The position numbers and the translations under genes were made by a program. Below the pieces are notes generated by a model. The model made no database searches. It had not been told where the DNA came from and worked only from the letters and a program-made list of their open reading frames with translations. DNA of 5,471 bases from VRUE01 sp036525295 (GTDB lineage: Bacteria; Actinomycetota; Thermoleophilia; Solirubrobacterales; 70-9): the NCBI GenBank assembly GCA_036525295.1, contig DATDAQ010000142.1:1-5471 (forward strand). The letters run 5' to 3'. Shown here one piece after another: positions 1 through 4,982 of this stretch. Every line of letters starts with the position of its first letter. Positions within the stretch are counted from its first letter, which is position 1.

Positions 1-141
1 GCACGCAAGTACAGAGCTCTTACCGGCTTCAGCGGGCAGAACGGCAAGAGCCACACCGCGAAGCCGGTTGTGAAGGTGAAGTGCAAGAAGAAGGGCAAGG
101 GCAAAGCCAGGAACGACAACAGACAGGGAGGCAGCCGATGA
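1..141 (+). CDS. C-terminal end of an upstream protein with a Lys-rich tail (partial)
   Basis: An open frame runs from base 1 to a TGA at 139-141 (46 visible residues); its start lies outside the window. The visible part reads like the end of a secreted or surface protein: a short beta-type stretch (TGFSGQNGKSHTAKPVVKV) followed by a tail dominated by Lys and Gly (KCKKKGKGKA). Such basic tails are familiar at the C-terminus of exported proteins in Thermoleophilia-type actinobacteria, but this is recollection, not a domain hit. The last four bases (ATGA, 138-141) are also the start of the next gene, so the two are probably co-transcribed and translationally coupled. Function is unknown from this fragment. 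Confidence 0.7.
   Translation, partial: ARKYRALTGFSGQNGKSHTAKPVVKVKCKKKGKGKARNDNRQGGSR
125..131 (+). promoter_or_regulatory. Ribosome binding site that decides the start of the large secreted protein
   Basis: AGGGAGG lies six bases ahead of the ATG at 138. It favours that ATG over the in-frame GTG at 81, which would add 19 Gln/Gly-rich residues before the signal peptide and lies inside the preceding gene. Confidence 0.75.
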
Positions 142-2456
142 CCCAGGTCCCGATCGACTCGACCGGCGGCCGCCGCCGCGCCTCAGCTCTCGGCGTGATC
201 GCGACATCCTTCGCGCTCGCCTTCCTCCTCGCCCCCCCATCCCAAGCCGCCTACGAACAGACCGGCTGTTTCGCCGGCCACTTCCCGGGCCTGACCGAGA
301 GCTGCAAACCGCTCAGCGAAGCAGAACTCAAAGCAGAAGGATTCAAATTCGGCGAAGAAGTCCAGCTCGGCGGCGTCGGCGGCATGGCGGTCAACCACAC
401 CGGGGCGGGTGGGGTGCCGGCGGGGACGGTCTATGCGGTGGTGTCAGATAACTCGGATGTCGGGAAAGCGCGGATCGCGGCATTCACTCCAACGGCAGGG
501 GGAGGGCTCGAGCTCAGCCTCGGCTGGCTGATGACCACCGCGGAAGGACCGTATGAACGCTGCGGGCCCGACCTCGAGCCGACGCCGACGAAATGCCCCA
601 TCCGGGTGAAATCCGGGCCCGCATCCGTCGACGTCGAGGTCGACCAGAGCACCGGCAACGTCTACGTATACTCAGGTGGCGGCGACGCCACCGCGGGCAG
701 AAAATACATCGCCGTCTACGAGCCCGACGGCTCGGCGGTGATCGCCCGCTTTGGCGAGAGAGTCCTCAGCCCGGAGCCGACGGCAACCCACCCCGAGCTC
801 ATGCACGGGACCGGAGGCCCCTCTCGCAACGGCCTCGCCGTGGACGATTCGGGAACCGTCTACTTCTATGACGGGAACGGCTACCAACGCCTGATGGTCT
901 TCGAGCCACAGAGCCCCGGCGACTACGAGCACTACGTCTACGCCGGAGAAGTTCAAATCGACCCGGGAACGGGGCCCGTGACCAAGTACCCCACCCTCGA
1001 TGAGGCCGGCAACGTCTACGTCGCCAGCGACAAAGTAATCCGCATGTACCCGCCGCAGACCCCGGCCCCCTACCCAGCCCCGGCCGCCGTCCCTGCCTGC
1101 TCCTTCGAATTCGCGGCGGGCGGGATCACGACGATCGCCGTCGACCCCCTGACCGGCACCCCCTTCTTCTTCACCTACAAGAACCCCAAGCGCCTCTACC
1201 AGCTCGGCCCCTGCGACCCCGAAACGGGTCAGTTCACGGGCGGGATCGTCGGCGAAACCGTCGTCAAACCCGAACGCGACGACCTCTACGGCCTGGCCTT
1301 CGACCCGGTGCGCAAACTGACCGGCCGGCCGGCGGGGGTCCTCTACGGCGGCGCGCCGAACCCGGTGTCCAGCGTCGGCGCCGGCAAAGGCGAACCGGGG
1401 CAGAGCTCGCTGGGGTACGTGTTCGCGGGGGCCGCAGTCCCCCAGAAAACGCTCACCGTCGCCAAGGCCGGCTCTGGCACCGGCAAAGTGACCAGCACGC
1501 CCTCCGGCATCGACTGCGGCTCTGACTGCGATGAGGAATTCGCAGAAGGCTCCGAAGTCACGCTGAGCGCCGAAGCCGACGCCGGCTCTGATTTCACCGG
1601 ATGGAGCGGCTCGGGCTGCTCAGGCACCGCTAACTGCATTGTGACGATGAGCGAAGCGAAATCGGTCACCGCGACCTTCGACGAAGAAGCCGAAGAAGAA
1701 CCGGGCATCGCGTTGACGGTTGCAACCGAAGGAACCGGCACCGGCACGGTCAGCTCCGACAAAGGCGCGATCAGCTGCAACCCCTTCTGCACAGACGAAT
1801 ACGAAGCGGGCACCGTGGTCACGCTGACCGCCACCCCAACCCCAGGCTCCGTCTTCTACAGCTGGAAATACTGCGACAAAGGTGGCGTCAACGGCCGCCA
1901 GTGCACGGTCACGCTCGACAAAGCCAAGACGGTCAAAGCGACCTTCACGACCACCCACGCCCTCACCCTGACCAAGGTAGGGGGCCTCGGCAAGGTGCAG
2001 AGCGCCCCCGGCGGGGTCCTCTGCCTCTTCAACTGCTCTGAGACCACCGCTTCCTTCAAGGAGGGCACAGAGGTCACGCTCAAACAGACCCCGGCCAAGC
2101 ACTTCCACTTCGTGCAGTGGGGCGGGGACTGCACGGGATCCGGTGCCTGCGAGGTGACGATGGGCGAAGCCCACGAGGTCTCAGCCCTCTTCACCGAAGA
2201 CTCCAAGCACCTGCTCACCCTGACCAAGCAAGGCGGCGGAGCGGGCACGGTGAAGAGCTCGGTGGCGGGGATCAACTGCGGGGCGGCCTGCTCAGAGATG
2301 GCCTCCGCCTACTACCAGGGCACTGAAGTCGAACTGACCGCCACCCCCGGCAAAGGCTCCGCCTTCGAAGGCTGGAGCGGGGGAGGCTGTTCGGGGACGG
2401 GGACGTGCACGGTGACGATGAGCGAGGCAAGGGAAGTTACGGCGGAGTTCGGGTAG
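138..2456 (+). CDS. Secreted beta-propeller protein with four C-terminal divergent InlB B-repeats
   Basis: 772 residues from the ATG at 138, chosen for its Shine-Dalgarno and because a signal peptide then starts close to the N-terminus: RRR at 12-14, a hydrophobic core at about 17-33, likely cleavage near SQAA (35-38). Residues about 45-430 carry spaced motifs of the type D-x-x-(T)G-[NT]-VY-[VF] at about 169-177, 236-243 and 288-295, as in NHL/SMP-30-like beta-propellers. Residues 437-771 are four tandem units of about 80 residues of the divergent InlB B-repeat type, each with LT(L/V) opening, G-x-V, C-x(3)-C, EGT-x-V-x-L, a Trp before the second Cys pair, and a final (A/L)-x-F. An acidic linker (DEEAEEEPG) separates units 1 and 2. 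The protein stops one residue after unit 4, with no sortase motif or membrane anchor. It is probably an extracellular binding or adhesion protein; its ligand is not readable from sequence. It is coupled to the upstream gene by ATGA. Confidence 0.85.
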   Translation: MTQVPIDSTGGRRRASALGVIATSFALAFLLAPPSQAAYEQTGCFAGHFPGLTESCKPLSEAELKAEGFKFGEEVQLGGVGGMAVNHTGAGGVPAGTVYAVVSDNSDVGKARIAAFTPTAGGGLELSLGWLMTTAEGPYERCGPDLEPTPTKCPIRVKSGPASVDVEVDQSTGNVYVYSGGGDATAGRKYIAVYEPDGSAVIARFGERVLSPEPTATHPELMHGTGGPSRNGLAVDDSGTVYFYDGNGYQRLMVFEPQSPGDYEHYVYAGEVQIDPGTGPVTKYPTLDEAGNVYVASDKVIRMYPPQTPAPYPAPAAVPACSFEFAAGGITTIAVDPLTGTPFFFTYKNPKRLYQLGPCDPETGQFTGGIVGETVVKPERDDLYGLAFDPVRKLTGRPAGVLYGGAPNPVSSVGAGKGEPGQSSLGYVFAGAAVPQKTLTVAKAGSGTGKVTSTPSGIDCGSDCDEEFAEGSEVTLSAEADAGSDFTGWSGSGCSGTANCIVTMSEAKSVTATFDEEAEEEPGIALTVATEGTGTGTVSSDKGAISCNPFCTDEYEAGTVVTLTATPTPGSVFYSWKYCDKGGVNGRQCTVTLDKAKTVKATFTTTHALTLTKVGGLGKVQSAPGGVLCLFNCSETTASFKEGTEVTLKQTPAKHFHFVQWGGDCTGSGACEVTMGEAHEVSALFTEDSKHLLTLTKQGGGAGTVKSSVAGINCGAACSEMASAYYQGTEVELTATPGKGSAFEGWSGGGCSGTGTCTVTMSEAREVTAEFG
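1446..2450 (+). repeat. Four tandem Cys-rich InlB-like repeat units
   Basis: The units are at 1446-1679, 1707-1946, 1956-2192 and 2208-2450 (residues 437-514, 524-603, 607-685 and 691-771). Each carries two pairs of cysteines, one near the middle of the first half (CGSDC, CNPFC, CLFNC, CGAAC) and one near the Trp (for example CSGTANC, CTGSGAC, CSGTGTC). Units 1 and 4 are most alike, sharing GWSG-x-GCSGT and VTMSEA; unit 2 is the most divergent, with SWKYC and no GCSGT. The even cysteine count in an exported protein suggests two disulfides per unit. Confidence 0.85.
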
Positions 2457-2522
2457 GGCTGGGCATCACCGCCTCGCCCGGCTAAAGCCCCTACATTCGC
2501 CCCCAACGCCATCCGGCGCTAT

Positions 2523-2553
2523 CCTTCCCAAAAGGGCAGCGGAGGAAGGTTTT
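2523..2553 (+). terminator. Possible weak hairpin with short T run after the secreted protein
   Basis: CCTTCC (2523-2528) can pair with GGAAGG (2544-2549), followed by TTTT. The 15-base loop and short T run make it a weak terminator. The 3' arm also overlaps the purine-rich stretch ahead of the next gene, so it may instead affect translation of that gene, or be chance. Confidence 0.25.
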
Positions 2554-2561
2554 GGGGTCAG

Positions 2562-2957
2562 GTGGGAAAAAACTGGCCGTCGCTGGACCCGGTTGAAGAC
2601 GAGTTGGTTCGCGAGGTGATGCGCGTTCACGAGGAGGCCTATGGGCGTCCCGCCACGAACCTCCAAGTCGGAATCGAGGAGACATTTGTCGCAGTCGTCA
2701 TGGACGTGACGCTGACCCCTGCCGAAGAAGAGATGGTGCAGGGCGGCCATCGCTCCGCGGTCCGCAAGACCCGCGAAGAGTTCTCCCACGCGATCCAGCC
2801 GGTCTACGAGGCGCTGGTCGAACGCGCCACCGGTCGCCGCGTCGAAGCCTTCATCAGCCGCGTGGCGCTCGAGCCCGAGCGCCCGTGGGGGACCGAGGTC
2901 TTTCTCCTCGCTCCCCCGGTGGACTCGTCCCAGGCCGAGCTGCTGTTCGCCGACTGA
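2562..2957 (+). CDS. DUF2294 / MpsC-family small protein (copy A)
   Basis: 131 residues from a GTG. It has the size and pattern of the DUF2294 family, named MpsC-like after a proposed Na+-translocating system; the biochemical role is not settled. Visible family marks are an N-terminal helix ending H-x-x-A-YG-R-P (23-30), a short strand (FVAVVMDV, 42-49), TPAEE (52-56), a long charged helix (about 60-88), and the conserved block TGRRVEAFISRV (90-101) before a last strand (TEVFLLAP, 111-118). There is no signal peptide or membrane segment, so it should be cytosolic. Start choice is uncertain: GGAGG at 2541-2545 is 16 bases away and GGGG at 2554-2557 only four; an in-frame ATG at 2619 would remove 19 residues but cut into the first helix. 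Its YGRP replaces the YGKGP/FGRGP of the other copies. The end EVFLLAPPVDSS resembles copy B. Confidence 0.8.
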   Translation: MGKNWPSLDPVEDELVREVMRVHEEAYGRPATNLQVGIEETFVAVVMDVTLTPAEEEMVQGGHRSAVRKTREEFSHAIQPVYEALVERATGRRVEAFISRVALEPERPWGTEVFLLAPPVDSSQAELLFAD

Positions 2958-2962
2958 CCTAG

Positions 2963-2986
2963 GACTATCACGTATATGTTATAGTC
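2963..2986. promoter_or_regulatory. Palindromic operator overlapping the toxin-antitoxin promoter
   Basis: Twelve-base arms GACTATCACGTA and TATGTTATAGTC are inverted copies of each other with two mismatches (10 of 12 pairs), centred at 2974/2975. The site is AT-rich in a GC-rich region and contains the -10 box. Binding by the helix-turn-helix protein encoded immediately downstream would block RNA polymerase, the usual autoregulation of such cassettes. Binding itself is inferred. Confidence 0.7.
2980..2985 (+). promoter_or_regulatory. -10 box of a probable leaderless promoter
   Basis: TATAGT fits TANNNT and ends six bases before the GTG at 2992, so transcription should begin at or next to the start codon. 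There is no Shine-Dalgarno in the gap, which agrees with a leaderless mRNA, common in actinobacteria. No good -35 is visible; CTGACC at 2954-2959 is a poor fit. Confidence 0.65.
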
Positions 2987-2991
2987 GCTCC

Positions 2992-3324
2992 GTGACCCCT
3001 GGGCACCTGATTCGCGAGATCCGCCGCCGCCACGGCCTCAGCCAGGGGCGCCTGGCTCGGCGGGTTGGGACCCAGCAGCCGGCGATCAGCCGGCTCGAGG
3101 CGGATGAGGTCTCCCCCAGCGTCGAGACCCTGGAGATGCTGATGCGGGCGATGGGGGAGCGCCTCGATCTCACCGCTGTTTCGCCAGAGCGGGACTACGA
3201 TCCGGCCCATCGGCGAGTTGCCGGCGCTCGTTCTCCTGCCGAGCGCCTCGCCCTCGGTATCTCCTGGAACCTGATGGCCGCTCGCTTGGCGCGGGCTGGG
3301 CGGGAGGCGCGTGGCGGAAGCTGA
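2992..3324 (+). CDS. XRE-family helix-turn-helix protein, probable antitoxin
   Basis: 110 residues from GTG. Residues 5-60 form a Cro/CI-type DNA-binding domain: LIREIRRRHGLSQ, then LARRVG (21-26), the recognition helix QQPAISRLE (28-36) and a supporting helix SVETLEMLMRAMG (43-55). The remaining 50 residues (SPAERLALGISWN and a basic Arg/Ala-rich end) have no recognised domain and may contact the partner toxin. The gene overlaps the nucleotidyltransferase gene by 14 bases (3311-3324), so the two are one transcript and probably translationally coupled. The likely job is to neutralise the downstream protein and to repress the operon through the palindrome at 2963-2986. A plain regulator is the alternative, but the gene order and overlap favour antitoxin. 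Confidence 0.85.
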   Translation: MTPGHLIREIRRRHGLSQGRLARRVGTQQPAISRLEADEVSPSVETLEMLMRAMGERLDLTAVSPERDYDPAHRRVAGARSPAERLALGISWNLMAARLARAGREARGGS

Positions 3325-3805
3325 CGCTCCTCTCGATGCCGAGCGCATCCTCCGTGCGCTGGCCGCGCACGGCGTGGACTACGTGCTGATCGGCGGACTT
3401 GCCGTGCAGACCCACGGGCACGTTCGCACGACGATCGACGCCGACCTGATCCCTGCCCCCGAGCCGGCCAACATGGAGCGTCTCGCCGAGGCGCTGCGTT
3501 CCCTCGACGCCCGTGTCCTCAACGCTGGGAGCGAGGACACTCCGATCGACGCGAAGATGCTGCCGCGGGCGACGATCTGGCAGTTCGCGACGCGCGACGG
3601 GGGAGTCGACGTGATCCACGAGGTTCCCGGCGGCCGCCCCTACTCCGAGTTGAGCGAGCGTGCCCTCCACGTCCGGCTCGGCGACATCGACATCCCGGTC
3701 GTCGATCTCGACGACCTGATCCAGATGAAGCTGGCCCGCGGTCGCCCCACCGACCTCGCCGACGTCGCCGCCCTGACGGACCCCGCCGGAACCGAGTTGC
3801 CTTAG
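3311..3805 (+). CDS. Nucleotidyltransferase of the AbiEii/MenT-like type, probable toxin
   Basis: 164 residues from GTG at 3311, with GGGAGG at 3302-3307 only three bases ahead. The DNA polymerase beta-type nucleotidyltransferase core is clear: a helix (ERILRALAAHGVDY), the strand and GG motif VLIGGLA (25-31), then RTTIDADL (39-46) with metal-binding D43 and D45, and a third acidic residue D100 in GGVDVIHEVPG. The end, DLDDLIQMKLARGRPTDLADVAAL, is the usual Lys and D-L-x-D helix of these proteins. All key catalytic residues are present, so it should be active. Relatives in type IV and MenAT systems transfer nucleotides to RNA such as tRNA 3' ends and stop translation; the substrate here is not known. 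At 164 residues it is shorter than full AbiEii proteins and resembles the minimal form paired with small HTH antitoxins. The TAG stop overlaps the TAA of the convergent gene. Confidence 0.85.
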   Translation: MAEADAPLDAERILRALAAHGVDYVLIGGLAVQTHGHVRTTIDADLIPAPEPANMERLAEALRSLDARVLNAGSEDTPIDAKMLPRATIWQFATRDGGVDVIHEVPGGRPYSELSERALHVRLGDIDIPVVDLDDLIQMKLARGRPTDLADVAALTDPAGTELP

Positions 3806-4224
3806 TCCGCGAGCGCGGTGGCGCGGCTCTCCCCGCTCGCTCCGTTCTCGCCGGAGGAGTCGATCGGATCGCCGAGCAGGTAGACCTCGATCTCGACGTC
3901 GGGCTCGGCGTGCGTGGCGCTGACGAAGGCGAGCACCTGCCGTCCCAGCACCGCTTCGGCGGCGCTCTTGTACTCCTCTTCCAGGCTTTCCTGGTGGAGA
4001 AGGCGGGTGTCGCGCACGTGATCGAGGCGGCCCGCCTCGATCAGCGTCTGCTCGACCTTCGTGTAGACGTCGGTGAGGACGCAGATCGCGAAACCGTCGG
4101 CGATGAACGCCCGCGCGGCCGCCGGCCCACGGCCGAAGTGCTCGCGGTGCATCGCGACCATCGTGTTGGAGAACTCGACCAGGGGCGGGTTTGCCCGGTG
4201 TTGGGAGACTTCCTCTGTGCCCAT
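3802..4224 (-). CDS. DUF2294 / MpsC-family small protein (copy B)
   Basis: 140 residues from the ATG at 4224-4222, with GAGG eight bases upstream. The frame stays open back to 4446, but that extension is Arg-rich and unlike the family. Family features: helix with MHREHFGRGP (25-34), strand FAICVLTDVY (45-54), TKVEQTLIEAGR (55-66), a long helix (about 69-92), LGRQVLAFVS (93-102) and strand EVYLLGDPIDSS (113-124). It is closest to copy C in the TKVE-x-TLI-x-x-GR segment and to copy A in its LL-x-x-P-x-DSS end. The tail (about 124-140) is Ser/Gly/Ala-rich. No export signal is seen. Function is unknown beyond the MpsC-like family name. It is transcribed against the toxin-antitoxin cassette, with two shared stop-codon bases, so the 3' ends of the two mRNAs would be complementary. 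Confidence 0.8.
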   Translation of the reverse strand: MGTEEVSQHRANPPLVEFSNTMVAMHREHFGRGPAAARAFIADGFAICVLTDVYTKVEQTLIEAGRLDHVRDTRLLHQESLEEEYKSAAEAVLGRQVLAFVSATHAEPDVEIEVYLLGDPIDSSGENGASGESRATALAD

Positions 4225-4232
4225 TTGCGGAA

Positions 4233-4236
4233 CCTC
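4233..4236 (-). promoter_or_regulatory. Ribosome binding site deciding the start of copy B
   Basis: GAGG on the minus strand lies eight bases ahead of the ATG at 4224. It supports this start over the longer open frame, whose extra 74 residues look non-coding. Confidence 0.5.
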
Positions 4237-4356
4237 GATTCGCTGGAGCGGTAGCCCCTCGCTGGACCCGAGATCGAGGTCGAGTAGGAGCTGGGTTGCA
4301 TGCGGCGACTTACGTCGCACCAACCGGTGATCGCTCCTCGCGCGAATTCCGCTCGG

Positions 4357-4424
4357 TAAGCGCTGGCCCGTTAGAACCCTCGCCACCCGATCAGTCCTGC
4401 TGCGCAGGTGTACGCGCTGGCCCG
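4357..4424 (+). repeat. Short direct repeat in the divergent region
   Basis: TAAGCGCTGGCCCG (4357-4370) recurs as TACGCGCTGGCCCG (4411-4424), matching at 13 of 14 bases with a 54-base period. It lies where a regulator of either divergent gene could bind, but it is GC-rich and could be chance. Confidence 0.35.
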
Positions 4425-4471
4425 CATTTCGGCCGGACCGATCCACTGTAGCGCAGCCCCACCATCGGCGC

Positions 4472-4477
4472 TAGGGT
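4472..4477 (+). promoter_or_regulatory. Candidate -10 box for DUF2294 copy C
   Basis: TAGGGT fits TANNNT and ends nine bases before the ATG at 4487. No Shine-Dalgarno is obvious apart from the AGGG inside this same motif, so a leaderless or near-leaderless mRNA is plausible. There is no convincing -35. Confidence 0.4.
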
Positions 4478-4486
4478 TTCGCCGCG

Positions 4487-4870
4487 ATGGACTCCGACCG
4501 CTCGGTGGGCGAAGTTCTGTCGGCGATCACCGACGGCTTGGTCAGTCTCCACACCCGCTCCTACGGCAAGGGCCCGACCTCGGCCAAGACCTATTACATG
4601 GGCGACGCCGTGGTCACCTTCCTCTGGGACGGCTTCACCAAGGTCGAGGAGACCCTGATCGCCACCGGGCGCGGAGAGACCGTCGCGCTGCTGCGGCGCA
4701 GCCTCCAGACCGCGATGGAGGAGGAGTTCACGGCGATCGTCGAAGAGGCCACCGGCCGCAGCGTCATCGCCTTTCTCAGCCAGGTCCACATGGACCCCAA
4801 CATGGCGGCCGACATCTTCCTGCTGGCGCCCGAGGCGCCGGCGCCTGGACCCGGTGGAGACGTTCGATAA
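4487..4870 (+). CDS. DUF2294 / MpsC-family small protein (copy C)
   Basis: 127 residues from ATG. It is the most typical family member of the three: helix VGEVLSAITDGLVSLHTRSYGKGP (7-30), strand AKTYYMGDAVVTFLWDGF (33-50), TKVEETLIATGR (51-62), a long acidic helix (about 64-88), TGRSVIAFLSQVH (89-101) and final strand ADIFLLAPE (108-116), then a Pro/Gly-rich tail. SYGKGP and TGR-x-V match the usual DUF2294 pattern. No membrane segment or export signal is present. Its role is unknown; the family name refers to the MpsC component of a proposed Na+-translocating system, but no MpsA- or MpsB-like membrane protein is in this window. The TAA stop sits inside the first 20-bp palindromic repeat, so coding and regulatory sequence overlap. 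Confidence 0.85.
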   Translation: MDSDRSVGEVLSAITDGLVSLHTRSYGKGPTSAKTYYMGDAVVTFLWDGFTKVEETLIATGRGETVALLRRSLQTAMEEEFTAIVEEATGRSVIAFLSQVHMDPNMAADIFLLAPEAPAPGPGGDVR

Positions 4871-4883
4871 ACGCCTATATCCA
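4864..4883. repeat. Palindromic 20-bp repeat, upstream copy
   Basis: This copy begins TCGATAAAC and ends TATCCA, and matches the copy at 4963-4982 at 17 of 20 bases. It is an imperfect inverted repeat (GATAAA against TATATC, one mismatch in six). It contains the stop codon of DUF2294 copy C and lies about 40 bases upstream of the -35 box. Confidence 0.65.
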
Positions 4884-4885
4884 GC

Positions 4886-4904
4886 GCAAAAATGGCCGTT
4901 TTGC
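4886..4904. repeat. AT-rich inverted repeat after DUF2294 copy C
   Basis: GCAAAA (4886-4891) pairs with TTTTGC (4899-4904) around a loop containing GGCC. It could be a weak terminator or a protein-binding site; the stem is AT-rich and no T run follows beyond the arm itself. Confidence 0.4.
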
Positions 4905-4923
4905 AGGAAATCCCCGTGTTCCC

Positions 4924-4952
4924 TTGACAAAAGAAACACAAGTATCTACTCT
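4924..4952 (+). promoter_or_regulatory. Sigma70-type promoter for the downstream leader and exported protein
   Basis: A perfect -35 (TTGACA, 4924-4929) is followed, after 17 bases, by TACTCT (4947-4952), which fits the actinobacterial -10 TANNNT. Expected transcription start is around 4958-4960. This is the best-matching promoter in the window and sits in an AT-richer island. Confidence 0.75.
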
Positions 4953-4962
4953 CCTCCCCGGG

Positions 4963-4982
4963 TCGATAAACACGTTTATCCA
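4963..4982. repeat. Palindromic 20-bp repeat, downstream copy, probable operator
   Basis: Second copy of the repeat at 4864, 99 bases further on. Its core GATAAAC-AC-GTTTATC is a perfect 7-bp inverted repeat (4965-4980). It lies just after the expected transcription start, a classic repressor position. Because the other copy lies outside the transcript, a DNA-binding site explains the pair better than an RNA hairpin. Confidence 0.65.

Larger units (their letters stand above)
4225..4486. other. Divergent intergenic region between DUF2294 copies B and C
   Basis: These 262 bases separate two divergently transcribed genes and should hold both promoters. I see no credible gene or tRNA. Small structures are CCTGC-TGC-GCAGG (4396-4408), GCGAC-TTAC-GTCGC near 4298-4311, and a direct repeat listed separately. 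No clear -10 for the minus-strand gene could be found. Confidence 0.5.

Noticed and set aside
81..137. GTG at 81 as start of the large secreted protein.
   Set aside because: It lies inside the preceding gene, lacks a good Shine-Dalgarno, and puts a Gln-rich stretch before the signal peptide; the ATG at 138 has AGGGAGG six bases away.
1343..2275. Long minus-strand open frames of 139-184 codons.
   Set aside because: They are antisense shadows of the GC-rich repeat region of the secreted protein, with composition reflecting the complementary codons.
3170..3670. Minus-strand open frame of 166 codons across the toxin-antitoxin cassette.
   Set aside because: It is antisense to two well-supported genes with recognisable domains and has no domain itself.
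4225..4446. N-terminal extension of DUF2294 copy B to an ATG at 4446.
   Set aside because: The extra 74 residues are Arg-rich and unlike the family, while the ATG at 4224 has GAGG at a proper distance.
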